This document shows positions 7,381-13,356 of a DNA stretch of 13,356 bases, piece after piece. The position numbers were made by a program, and so were the translations under genes. The DNA comes from Verrucomicrobia bacterium UBA6775 (lineage in GTDB: Bacteria; Verrucomicrobiota; Verrucomicrobiia; Limisphaerales; UBA1096): positions 1 through 13,356 of the forward strand of contig DKGH01000046.1 of NCBI GenBank assembly GCA_002453165.1, in the 5' to 3' direction. The first letter of the stretch is position 1, and every line of letters starts with the position of its first letter. A model generated the notes under the pieces. The model searched no databases. It saw only the letters and a list, made by a program, of their open reading frames with translations, and was not told the origin of the DNA.

Positions 7381-7565
7381 ACCGTGTTTTTGGTGAAAAA
7401 CGGGCATGATTGTTTAGCGATATTGCCCAAAATACGGGGCATAAAAGGATTGCCCGGCCGGGGCGTTTGTGGCTTTATTTCCGGCCCTGACGCACGGGGG
7501 AGCTGCCGGGAAGGCGGTTTCCTGTTGCCCCAACCGGGGCTGCGCCGTTCTGGCACCTTCTGGTT
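7381..7565. other. 185-bp intergenic region with several GC-rich hairpins, no gene recognised
   Basis: This is the longest gap in the window and it lacks the palindrome. Two bases after the mnmA stop, CCGT-G-TTTT (7382-7390) can pair with AAAAACGG (7396-7403). Further on come GCCCGGCCGGGGC (around 7452-7464), TTCCGGC/GCCGGGAA (7479-7485 with 7505-7512) and GCCCC-AACC-GGGGC (7527-7540). A T-tract suited to a terminator is missing. A 61-codon open frame at 7384-7569 shows no recognisable protein. It may be an end-of-operon and leader region for the acylphosphatase gene. Confidence 0.35.
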
Positions 7566-7844
7566 ATGAACTTGGTTCGAGTCCATGTACACTACTCGGG
7601 ACGAGTGCAGGGAGTGGGGTTCCGATACACAGTGAAGTCATTGGTACCCGGGTACGATGTACTCGGCACCATTCGGAATTTGCCCGATGGTCGTGTGGAA
7701 ATGGTCGCCGAGGGCGAACAGGGGGAGGTGGAAGAATTCCTGCAGGCGGTTCGCGACTCCGGGTTGCGACGCAACATCCAGGACGAGGAAATCGTCTGGG
7801 AAGCAGCAGAGGATCAATTCAGGGGATTTGAGATTACCGGCTGA
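7566..7844 (+). CDS. acyP: Acylphosphatase
   Basis: This 92-residue protein has the compact acylphosphatase fold, which hydrolyses carboxyl-phosphate bonds. The phosphate-binding signature GRVQGVGFRYT (residues 12-22) carries the catalytic Arg20. The second block, GTIRNLPDGRVEMVAEG, carries the catalytic Asn38. Length is normal for the family. The ATG at 7566 is the natural start, directly before VRVHVHYSGRVQG. It is followed after 15 bases by the metallophosphoesterase gene, so the two are probably one transcript. The physiological substrate of bacterial acylphosphatases is generally unclear. Confidence 0.95.
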   Translation: MNLVRVHVHYSGRVQGVGFRYTVKSLVPGYDVLGTIRNLPDGRVEMVAEGEQGEVEEFLQAVRDSGLRRNIQDEEIVWEAAEDQFRGFEITG

Positions 7845-7859
7845 GTTCCGGTTGTTTGA

Positions 7860-8585
7860 ATGAAGTACGCTTTAATAGCAGACATACACGCCAACCTCGA
7901 GGGGCTCGAGGTTGTGCTGGAGGATGCGCAGAAGAACAACTGCACGCACTACGTGTGTCTGGGTGATGTGGTGGGCTACAACCCCAACCCGGTAGAGTGC
8001 ATGAATATTGTCCGGGAGATGCACATGCCATGCATCATGGGCAACCACGACGAATACTGCGGCGGCACGACCGATCTGTCCGGGTTTAATCCCCACGCGA
8101 GCCACGCCATTCAGTGGACGCGCGACCAGCTTTCCGATGAGCAGCGCGACTGGCTGCGCAGGCTCAAGTATCTGCGCATGATCGCCAACTTCACGATCGT
8201 GCACTCCACGCTCGACGGGCCCAAGCGCTGGGGCTACGTGCTGAGCAAACTCGACGCCGCCTCCAGTTTTACTTACCAGAATACCGGTGTCTGTTTTTTT
8301 GGTCACACGCACGTGCCGCTGGCGTTCGTCCGCGAACAAAACGCGGTGACCGGCGGCAAGTACACCAAGTTCACCGTCGAGAAGGGGAAGAAGTATTTCG
8401 TCAACGTCGGCAGTGTTGGGCAGCCGCGTGATGGCGATCCCCGCGCCGGATACGTGATTTACGACCTTGAGGCAGGCACGATTGAACTGCGCCGCCTCGA
8501 GTACGATGTAGAGAAAACCCAGGCCAAGATTCTGGAAGCCGGATTGCCGGAGCGCTTGGCCAACCGCTTGGCTTCCGGTCGCTGA
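7860..8585 (+). CDS. Metallophosphoesterase, YfcE/calcineurin-like family
   Basis: The 241-residue product shows the two-metal phosphoesterase ligands in order: D8-x-H10 (IADIHAN), D36 (LGDVVGYNPNP), N62-H63 (GNHDE), H115 (IVHSTL) and H149-x-H151 (GHTHVP). The GDVVGYNPNP and VGQPRDG(D)P elements are typical of the small bacterial phosphodiesterase group related to YfcE and archaeal MJ0936. The substrate is unknown, perhaps a phosphodiester or nucleotide. No signal peptide is present, so it is cytoplasmic. The ATG has no Shine-Dalgarno and follows the acylphosphatase gene by 15 bases. The last residues, ERLANRLASGR, are encoded by a near-copy of the dispersed palindrome, so the C-terminus appears to have been shaped by it. 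Confidence 0.92.
   Translation: MKYALIADIHANLEGLEVVLEDAQKNNCTHYVCLGDVVGYNPNPVECMNIVREMHMPCIMGNHDEYCGGTTDLSGFNPHASHAIQWTRDQLSDEQRDWLRRLKYLRMIANFTIVHSTLDGPKRWGYVLSKLDAASSFTYQNTGVCFFGHTHVPLAFVREQNAVTGGKYTKFTVEKGKKYFVNVGSVGQPRDGDPRAGYVIYDLEAGTIELRRLEYDVEKTQAKILEAGLPERLANRLASGR
8552..8572 (+). repeat. Palindromic repeat near-copy at the metallophosphoesterase C-terminus
   Basis: This copy matches the 21-bp long form at 20 of 21 positions (GCC AAC CGC instead of GCC AAG CGC) and is followed by TT, as in the long copies. It is read as ERLANRLA just before the stop codon. An exact copy begins 20 bases further on at 8593, so two copies lie within 57 bases. Confidence 0.85.
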
Positions 8586-8592
8586 CCCGGCC

Positions 8593-8608
8593 GCGCTTGG
8601 CCAAGCGC
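8593..8608. repeat. Palindromic repeat, exact 16-bp copy after the metallophosphoesterase stop
   Basis: The exact core starts seven bases after the TGA ending at 8585, in the 60-bp gap before the ABC exporter start. It is followed by AAACGCGTG, not by a T-run, so it is not a standard intrinsic terminator. Confidence 0.92.
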
Positions 8609-8645
8609 AAACGCGTGCCAACCCCAAGGCGCACGCCCCTAGCTC

Positions 8646-10499
8646 ATGCATAAGCTGAAGCATATTTTCACCTTCATCGCCCCCTATGTGAAGCCGTATT
8701 GGGGGCGGCTGCTGGCGGGGCTCTTCTTCGGCGTACTCTTCGGGGCATCCAACGGCTTGGTGCTGTGGGCGACTAAGACACTCCTGGACCGGCTGGACCC
8801 GCAGACCGTCGCGGCAACGGCGAGTAGAACGAACGAGGTTGCCGAGCCCGGCAACTGGTTCACTGAGACCGCTGCCTCCATCCAGACGAGTGTCATCGGC
8901 ACGCTGGATCCGTGGCTGCCGAGGATGGGCGACGACCTGACATGGATGCAGATCGTAGGCGGGCTGTTGGTATTTCCGTTGCTGGTCGGCTTTCGCGGCT
9001 CCACCAAGTTTCTCGGGGCATACTGTCTGGCATGGGCGAGTGAGCGCGTGATCAACGACCTTCGTGTGGCGGTGTTTCGCAACCTCAGCCGGCTGTCGAT
9101 TCGCTTCTTCAACAAGTCCACCACCGGAGACCTGATCACGCGCATCAACGGCGACGCGTTGTTGTTGCAGTCGTGCCTCTCGTCCGGAGTGGGGCATCTT
9201 GTTGCGGAGCCGGTGGCGGTGATCAGCGTGTTTGCCGGCCTTTGCCTGATTGACTGGCAGTTGACAATGGGCGTGCTGGTGTTGTTCCCCATCTGCGTGG
9301 TGCCGATCATTCACTTCGGTAAAAAGGCACGCCGGGCAACTCGTCGAAAAGTGGAGGCCAACGTCAATCAGTCCAGCCTCGCTGTGGAGATGTTTTCCGG
9401 CATGCGCGTGATCAAGGCATTCGGACTGGAGGGCATGCGCGTGGATCGTTTCCGCGAGTTGTCGCAACAGCTCATCCGGCAGACGATGAAAACGGTTCGC
9501 TCGCGCGAGATCGTCGGTCCGCTGGTGGAGACGGTGTCGATGATCGGCATCGGTGCGTTGATCCTGTACGTCGTTTACACCAACCGTAGCATTCCCGACC
9601 TTGTTGTGTTTTTCACCGGCGTGCTGATGTTTTATACGCCGATCCGCAAGTTGGCCCGCTGGCATGTGCAGATCGAGGAGGCCAGCGTCGGTGCTCAGCG
9701 CCTAATGAATGTGCTGAGTGAAAAACCGGACATCCTCGAGCAGTCGCAGCCCAAGCCGGTCCAGGGTTTTGAACAGGGCATCGAGTGGAGTGGTATTTCA
9801 TTTGCGTACGAGGAGGAGGAAGTGTTGACTAATTTCAACCTCATCGTGTCCAAGGGGACCAAGCTGGGGATTGTCGGTGAGAGTGGCTCCGGCAAGAGCA
9901 CGCTCATTAATTTGCTGTTCCGTTTTCATGATCCCGATGCCGGCGCGATCAAACTGGATGGGCACGACCTGCGCGACCTGAGCATCCCGGATTTTCGGGC
10001 GCAGATGGCTTTGGTCAGTCAGGAGATTGTGCTGTTCGACCTGACTGTGGCTGAGAATATTGCGCTTGGCCAAGCGGGCTGTACACGCGAACAGGTGGTG
10101 GAGGCTGCATGGCATGCGCACGCACATGAGTTCATCGAGGCACTTCCGGATGGGTACGACACTCGAATTGGTGAACGCGGCGTGACGTTGTCCGGCGGTC
10201 AGCGACAGCGCCTAGCCATCGCGCGTGCGTTCGTACGCAACGCCCCGATTCTCGTGCTCGATGAGGCTACTGCTGCGCTGGACTCCAAGGCCGAGACCGA
10301 AGTGCAGGCGGCCATTGATCGGTTGAGCGAGAATCGTACTGTGCTTTGTGTGGCGCATCGTCTGTCAACGTTGCGCACGATGGATCGCATCATCGTGCTG
10401 TCACGGGGTCAGACCATCGAGGAGGGGACGTTCGATGAACTACTTGAAAAGGGTGGTGTCTTTTGCGGCTTGGCCCGGGCTCAGGGCATCGCCGGATAG
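8646..10499 (+). CDS. ABC exporter half-transporter with fused permease and ATPase domains (MsbA-like)
   Basis: The 617-residue product has an N-terminal six-helix exporter domain: hydrophobic stretches near residues 22-41, 102-118, 185-202, 206-223, 294-311 and 318-333. The ATPase domain begins near 380. Its motifs are Walker A GESGSGKST (411-419), Q-loop Q459 in LVSQE, signature LSGGQ (515-519), Walker B ILVLDE (535-540) and switch His571 (VAHRLST). The order matches MsbA-type homodimers that flip lipids or expel drugs; the cargo is not readable. The segment between helices 1 and 2 (about 50-100) is long and carries many polar residues. A near-copy of the palindrome is translated as ALGQA (473-477) between the Q-loop and the signature. 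The ATG has no Shine-Dalgarno and lies 60 bases after the phosphoesterase gene. Confidence 0.95.
   Translation: MHKLKHIFTFIAPYVKPYWGRLLAGLFFGVLFGASNGLVLWATKTLLDRLDPQTVAATASRTNEVAEPGNWFTETAASIQTSVIGTLDPWLPRMGDDLTWMQIVGGLLVFPLLVGFRGSTKFLGAYCLAWASERVINDLRVAVFRNLSRLSIRFFNKSTTGDLITRINGDALLLQSCLSSGVGHLVAEPVAVISVFAGLCLIDWQLTMGVLVLFPICVVPIIHFGKKARRATRRKVEANVNQSSLAVEMFSGMRVIKAFGLEGMRVDRFRELSQQLIRQTMKTVRSREIVGPLVETVSMIGIGALILYVVYTNRSIPDLVVFFTGVLMFYTPIRKLARWHVQIEEASVGAQRLMNVLSEKPDILEQSQPKPVQGFEQGIEWSGISFAYEEEEVLTNFNLIVSKGTKLGIVGESGSGKSTLINLLFRFHDPDAGAIKLDGHDLRDLSIPDFRAQMALVSQEIVLFDLTVAENIALGQAGCTREQVVEAAWHAHAHEFIEALPDGYDTRIGERGVTLSGGQRQRLAIARAFVRNAPILVLDEATAALDSKAETEVQAAIDRLSENRTVLCVAHRLSTLRTMDRIIVLSRGQTIEEGTFDELLEKGGVFCGLARAQGIAG
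10062..10077. repeat. Palindromic repeat near-copy inside the ABC exporter ATPase domain
   Basis: GCGCTTGGCCAAGCGG matches the 16-bp palindrome at 15 positions. It encodes ALGQAG directly after the conserved AENI of the ATPase domain. In this family the residues just after that point vary, so the insertion or conversion would be tolerated. Confidence 0.8.
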
Positions 10500-10510
10500 C
10501 GAATACCAAA

Positions 10511-10532
10511 GCCAAGCGCTTGGCCAAGCGCT
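10511..10532 (-). repeat. Palindromic repeat, exact copy with leftward extension, at a convergent gene junction
   Basis: The exact core is 10516-10531 and the 12-bp-period extension GCCAA lies on the left, the same direction as the copy at 6268. It begins 11 bases after the ABC exporter stop. On the minus strand the AG of the sulfatase stop codon TAG continues straight into CGCTTGGCC, so the repeat abuts and shares bases with that stop. Confidence 0.92.
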
Positions 10533-10545
10533 ATTTTTTCTTCTT
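10515..10545 (+). terminator. Intrinsic terminator made from the palindrome, ABC exporter end
   Basis: AGCGCTT (10515-10521) pairs with AAGCGCT (10526-10532) around GGCC. ATTTTTTCTTCTT follows, giving a hairpin plus T-tract on the plus strand. The T-tract is at the same time the Lys-codon run ending the minus-strand sulfatase gene. In the opposite direction no comparable T-run follows, so termination is expected mainly for the exporter transcript. Confidence 0.6.
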
Positions 10546-11910
10546 CGCAAACAACGGGAATCGCTCGGAAGGCGTGTGGGCTTCCTTGAATAATGGTGCG
10601 ATCTGCTTGACGACATCCGGGTGTTTGTCGGCGATGTTTTTCTTTTCACCGATGTCCTGTCTGAGGTTGTACAACCGGATCGGTGCGTTCGGATCGTTTT
10701 TCACCTTCAGCCGGATTGCCTTCCAGTCGCCCATTCGGATGGCCTGTGCATTGCCGTAAGAATGAAATTCCCAGTAGAGGTATTTGTGCTTCGTTTGTTT
10801 TCCGCCGGTCAGGGTGGGGACGTACGAGATACCGTCGGTGTGCCTTGGCGTGGGGATTTTAGCCAGTTCACAAAACGTCGGCATGAGATCCCAGTGCGCG
10901 CAGATGTGATCGCTCACGATTCCGGCCTTCACTTTGCCGGGCCAGTAGGCGATCAGCGGTACGCGGATGCCGCCTTCGTACAGGTCGCGCTTGTGACCTT
11001 TCAGCGGGCCGTTGCTGTTAAAGAATCCGGGCTGATGACCTCCCTCGTAGTGTGGGCCGTTGTCACTCGTGAATAAAACCAGCGTATTGTCGGCAATTTT
11101 CAATTCATCCAGCAGATCGAGCACGTTGCCGATGCCACGATCCATGCGGGTCATCATGCCGGCAAATGCCGCCACCGGATTCTTCACCTTGGTTCCGTGG
11201 CTGTACTTGCCAATCTTGTCCTCAAACTGGGGGAACTTTTTTCGGAACGGCGCAACGTCCTCTTCTGGACACTGCATCGCGGCGTGCGGGATGGTGATCG
11301 GCAGATAGGCGAAGAACGGTTTCTTCGCGTTGTCGCGGATGAACTTCAGCGCCTGTTTTTGGATCAGATCGTGTGAGTAGGTCTTGCCGTCGAGCAAAAC
11401 CTTTTTGTCGTTGTGCCAGAGATGCTTCGGATAAAACGTGTGCGCTTGGCGCTGGCAGTTGTACCCAAAAAACTCGTCCCATCCCTGCTTTACCGGATCG
11501 CCTTCCGAGCCGGGTGCACCGAGGCCCCACTTGCCAAACATGCCGGTGGTGTAGCCGGTCTCCTTTAGCAACTTTGGGATGGTGATCATGTCGGCCGGAA
11601 TCGGGGCCTGGCCTTCCGGGTGTACCTCGCGGTTTCCGCGCACGTAGGCGTGACCAGTGTGTACGCCGTTCATGATGCTGCAGCGTGTTGGCGCGCAAAC
11701 CGTGCTGCCTGAGTAATGCTGGGTAAACCGCATCCCCTTGGCCGCCATGCGATCGATGTTTGGCGTGGCGAACAGTTTTTGTCCGTAGCAGCCAAAGTCA
11801 CCGTACCCGGCATCGTCGACCATGATAAAAATGAAATTTGTCTTTTTTTCAGCCGCCTGAGCAGAAAAGCCAAGCAGGCCAACCAACAACAGTAACAGTA
11901 GTTTTTTCAT
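10531..11910 (-). CDS. Secreted formylglycine-type sulfatase (first of a tandem pair in position, second in the operon)
   Basis: The 459-residue product starts with a clear Sec signal (MKKLLLLLLVGLLGFSAQA, cleavage near 19). It has the S1 sulfatase layout: metal-binding D32-D33 (VDDAGYGD), the formylglycine motif C72-A-P-T-R76, K127 in GKWG, H209 in TIPHA, D283-N284 in SDNGPH and LKGHKRDLYEGGIRVP (from 302). It would hydrolyse sulfate esters of exported or captured glycans after Cys72 is converted to formylglycine. Gly129 stands where human arylsulfatase A has His125; its paralogue next door shares this. The protein ends in AKKKK. The ATG lies six bases after the upstream sulfatase stop, with AGGA ten bases before it, so the two are one operon. 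The stop touches the palindrome. Glycan target unknown. Confidence 0.95.
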   Translation of the reverse strand: MKKLLLLLLVGLLGFSAQAAEKKTNFIFIMVDDAGYGDFGCYGQKLFATPNIDRMAAKGMRFTQHYSGSTVCAPTRCSIMNGVHTGHAYVRGNREVHPEGQAPIPADMITIPKLLKETGYTTGMFGKWGLGAPGSEGDPVKQGWDEFFGYNCQRQAHTFYPKHLWHNDKKVLLDGKTYSHDLIQKQALKFIRDNAKKPFFAYLPITIPHAAMQCPEEDVAPFRKKFPQFEDKIGKYSHGTKVKNPVAAFAGMMTRMDRGIGNVLDLLDELKIADNTLVLFTSDNGPHYEGGHQPGFFNSNGPLKGHKRDLYEGGIRVPLIAYWPGKVKAGIVSDHICAHWDLMPTFCELAKIPTPRHTDGISYVPTLTGGKQTKHKYLYWEFHSYGNAQAIRMGDWKAIRLKVKNDPNAPIRLYNLRQDIGEKKNIADKHPDVVKQIAPLFKEAHTPSERFPLFAKKKK

Positions 11911-11916
11911 GTGAAA

Positions 11917-13326
11917 TTATTCCTGGGAGACATGCTCGCGCTTGAGGACGGCATTAAATTCCGCAACCAACGCCTTTTGGTTCTCGGCAAGATTTGTTGT
12001 CTCGGCGAGGTCGTTTTTTAAATTGTAGATTTCGATCGGGCCGTTCGGGTTTTTCCTCGTGTTGCGGCGGACGCCTTTCCAGTCACCTTTCAGCACGGCA
12101 GTCGCACCTCCCCGCTCACCGAATTCCCAGTAGAGGTAGTCGTGTTTACGCTGGCCCTTTTTGCCGAGGAGTGTGGGCACCATCGAGATGCCATCCACTT
12201 CGTGCTCGAGTTCGATCTGTGCCAGCTCGAGCAATGTGGGGAACATGTCCTGAAAACCGCTGATGTGGTGATTGATTCTTTTTGCGGGGACACTCCCCGG
12301 CCAGCGCGCGATGAACGGCACGCGGATGCCACCCTCATACAGGTCACGTTTCATCCCGCGCAACGGTCCGTTACTGTCGAAGAATTCCATCTTGTGTCGC
12401 CCCTCCTGATGCGGGCCGTTGTCGCTCGAAAACATCACGATGGTGTTGTCGTCGATTTTCAGTTCCTTGAGGATGTTCAGAATTCGCCCCACGTCCTGGT
12501 CGATGTAATCGATCATCCGGGCGAAGCCTTTTTCCTGATCGGGAATGTCGAGGTTCGCGTGACTGCCCCAGTCGGGCACGCGCATGCCGTCGAACCCGAT
12601 CCGTTTTTCCCCGCCGGCCTCGTTGTTGGCGTGAGGGATGTTGAGAGCGTAGTAGGCGAGAAACGGCTTCGACTTGTATGCGCCGGCTTTGCGGATGTAG
12701 TCCATTAATCGGTCGGCGATCATCTTGGGCGCGTAATCGACGGCCACCTTCGCCACGCCGGCTCCCTCGTATTGTGGGCCGATGCGCCTGGCCCGCCAGT
12801 CGTCGTACAGCACATTTCGCAGCTTCACCTTGCGGCCGTTGTGGACGAGAAACTCGGGGTAAAAATTGTGCGCGTGGTACATGTTGATGTAGCCGTAAAA
12901 CTCGTCGAAGCCGTGGCGCTGTGGGTCGTCCAGCGGCGGCGGATTGCCGATGCCCCACTTGCCGAAGCAGCCGGTTTGGTAGCCGTGTTTTTGGAGCACC
13001 TTGGCGAAGGTGAGGTCACCTGGCTGCAGTTGGCCCGGGCCGTTGCCACGGATCCGGGCGTGGCCGGTATGCAGGCCGGTCATCAACACGCAACGCGACG
13101 GTGCACAAACTGTGCTGCCGGAGTAGTGACGCGTGAAGCGCATGCCCTCTTTGGCCATGCGGTCGAGGTTTGGGGTGCGCAACGTCTTTTGGCCGTAACA
13201 ACCGAGGTCGCCCCAGCCAAGGTCGTCCGCGAGGATGTAAATGATATTGGGCCGCTCTGCCTGCGCCTGGCCAAGCGCGAGCAGCAGGCCAAGCGCGATG
13301 AAAATACTTTTGGCGGGCCGATGCAT
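11917..13326 (-). CDS. Secreted formylglycine-type sulfatase (first gene of the minus-strand operon)
   Basis: The 469-residue product begins with a Sec signal ending LLALGQAQA (cleavage near 23). Sulfatase residues are D34-D35 (ADDLGWGD), C74-A-P-S-R78 (the formylglycine site), K123 in GKWG, H232 in NIPHANN, D302-N303 in SDNGPH and MKRDLYEGGIRVP (from 325). It resembles the downstream sulfatase along its whole length (GSTVCAP, HTGHA, SNGPL, RDLYEGGIRVP), so the pair looks like an old tandem duplication. Differences in the middle, such as RRIGPQYEG and NNEAGGEKRIG, suggest different glycan targets. Gly125 replaces the usual active-site His. The signal peptide region carries a 15-of-16 copy of the palindrome. 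The ATG at 13326 is the first Met before the signal peptide; no Shine-Dalgarno is obvious upstream. The maturation enzyme is not in the window. Confidence 0.95.
   Translation of the reverse strand: MHRPAKSIFIALGLLLALGQAQAERPNIIYILADDLGWGDLGCYGQKTLRTPNLDRMAKEGMRFTRHYSGSTVCAPSRCVLMTGLHTGHARIRGNGPGQLQPGDLTFAKVLQKHGYQTGCFGKWGIGNPPPLDDPQRHGFDEFYGYINMYHAHNFYPEFLVHNGRKVKLRNVLYDDWRARRIGPQYEGAGVAKVAVDYAPKMIADRLMDYIRKAGAYKSKPFLAYYALNIPHANNEAGGEKRIGFDGMRVPDWGSHANLDIPDQEKGFARMIDYIDQDVGRILNILKELKIDDNTIVMFSSDNGPHQEGRHKMEFFDSNGPLRGMKRDLYEGGIRVPFIARWPGSVPAKRINHHISGFQDMFPTLLELAQIELEHEVDGISMVPTLLGKKGQRKHDYLYWEFGERGGATAVLKGDWKGVRRNTRKNPNGPIEIYNLKNDLAETTNLAENQKALVAEFNAVLKREHVSQE
11921..11924 (-). promoter_or_regulatory. 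Ribosome binding site for the second sulfatase
   Basis: On the minus strand AGGA lies ten bases before the ATG at 11910, inside the last codons of the upstream sulfatase gene. It is among the few Shine-Dalgarno-like sites in the window and supports translation of this ATG from a shared transcript. Confidence 0.45.
13263..13278. repeat. Palindromic repeat near-copy in a sulfatase signal-peptide coding region
   Basis: GCGCCTGGCCAAGCGC differs from the exact palindrome at one of 16 positions. On the minus strand it is read as ALGQAQ, forming the end of the hydrophobic core and the approach to the signal peptidase site. A partial copy, GGCCAAGCGC (13287-13296), lies 24 bases away and encodes part of IALGLLL. 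Confidence 0.75.
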
Positions 13327-13346
13327 GTGCGGAGAGAATTTCTCAA

Positions 13347-13356
13347 CGCTTGGCCG
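13347..13356. repeat. Probable palindromic repeat cut by the right edge
   Basis: CGCTTGGCCG at the very end of the window matches the first nine bases of the 15-bp inner palindrome and then stops. It lies about 20 bases upstream of the first sulfatase start. Whether it is a full copy cannot be seen. Confidence 0.4.

Noticed and set aside
7384..7569. 61-codon frame between mnmA and acyP as a small gene
   Set aside because: The composition follows the GC-rich hairpins, there is no ribosome binding site or recognisable motif, and it runs into the acyP start.
7872..9665. Minus-strand 597-codon open frame
   Set aside because: It lies opposite the metallophosphoesterase and ABC exporter genes, whose catalytic motifs are intact. 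The His/Gln/Arg-rich product is typical of a GC-rich antisense frame.
1816..10531. Dispersed palindromes as a CRISPR array
   Set aside because: Copies are 1.4-2.3 kb apart with whole genes between them. There are no regularly spaced spacers and no cas genes.

Overview
This is a GC-rich bacterial window of 13.4 kb. It most likely comes from a PVC-superphylum organism, probably Verrucomicrobiota. The clues are a secreted PVC-type membrane-bound-dehydrogenase-domain protein with EF-hand-like loops, a Tat-exported Gfo/Idh/MocA oxidoreductase, and a tandem pair of secreted formylglycine-type sulfatases with the GKWG variant. Most starts lack a Shine-Dalgarno sequence. The phylum call is inference from gene content; there is no rRNA or other marker here.

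Layout. (1) Positions 1-1749, minus strand: 5' part of a large exported PVC dehydrogenase-domain protein that runs off the left edge. (2) 1906-3213, plus: a divergent Tat-exported oxidoreductase. (3) 3371-4834: a DEAD-box RNA helicase of RhlE type. (4) 4879-10499, plus, closely packed housekeeping genes: PHP-type histidinol-phosphatase, LeuD, MnmA, acylphosphatase, a YfcE-like metallophosphoesterase and an MsbA-like ABC exporter. (5) 10531-13326, minus: two paralogous secreted sulfatases in a two-gene operon, converging on the exporter. The two edges (exported oxidoreductases and sulfatases) look like the polysaccharide and sulfated-glycan catabolism typical of these bacteria. The middle is amino-acid biosynthesis, tRNA modification and envelope export.

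The most unusual content is a dispersed perfect palindrome, GCGCTTGGCCAAGCGC. It occurs six times exactly (1816, 3224, 4840, 6272, 8593, 10516), with at least six near-copies inside genes and a cut-off copy at the right edge. Five of the six exact copies begin within 1-17 bases after a stop codon; the sixth lies between two divergent genes. Longer copies extend with a 12-bp period, so they have a direction, and both directions occur. The unit has no stop codon in any frame. The in-gene copies use only two frames, encoding RLAKRL-like or ALGQAL-like peptides; in two exported proteins the ALGQAL form lies in the signal peptide. At the convergent junction the palindrome plus a T-run forms what looks like an intrinsic terminator. 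The pattern recalls HIP1, DNA-uptake sequences or REP elements, but matches none of them that I can name. It is the best candidate here for something undescribed.
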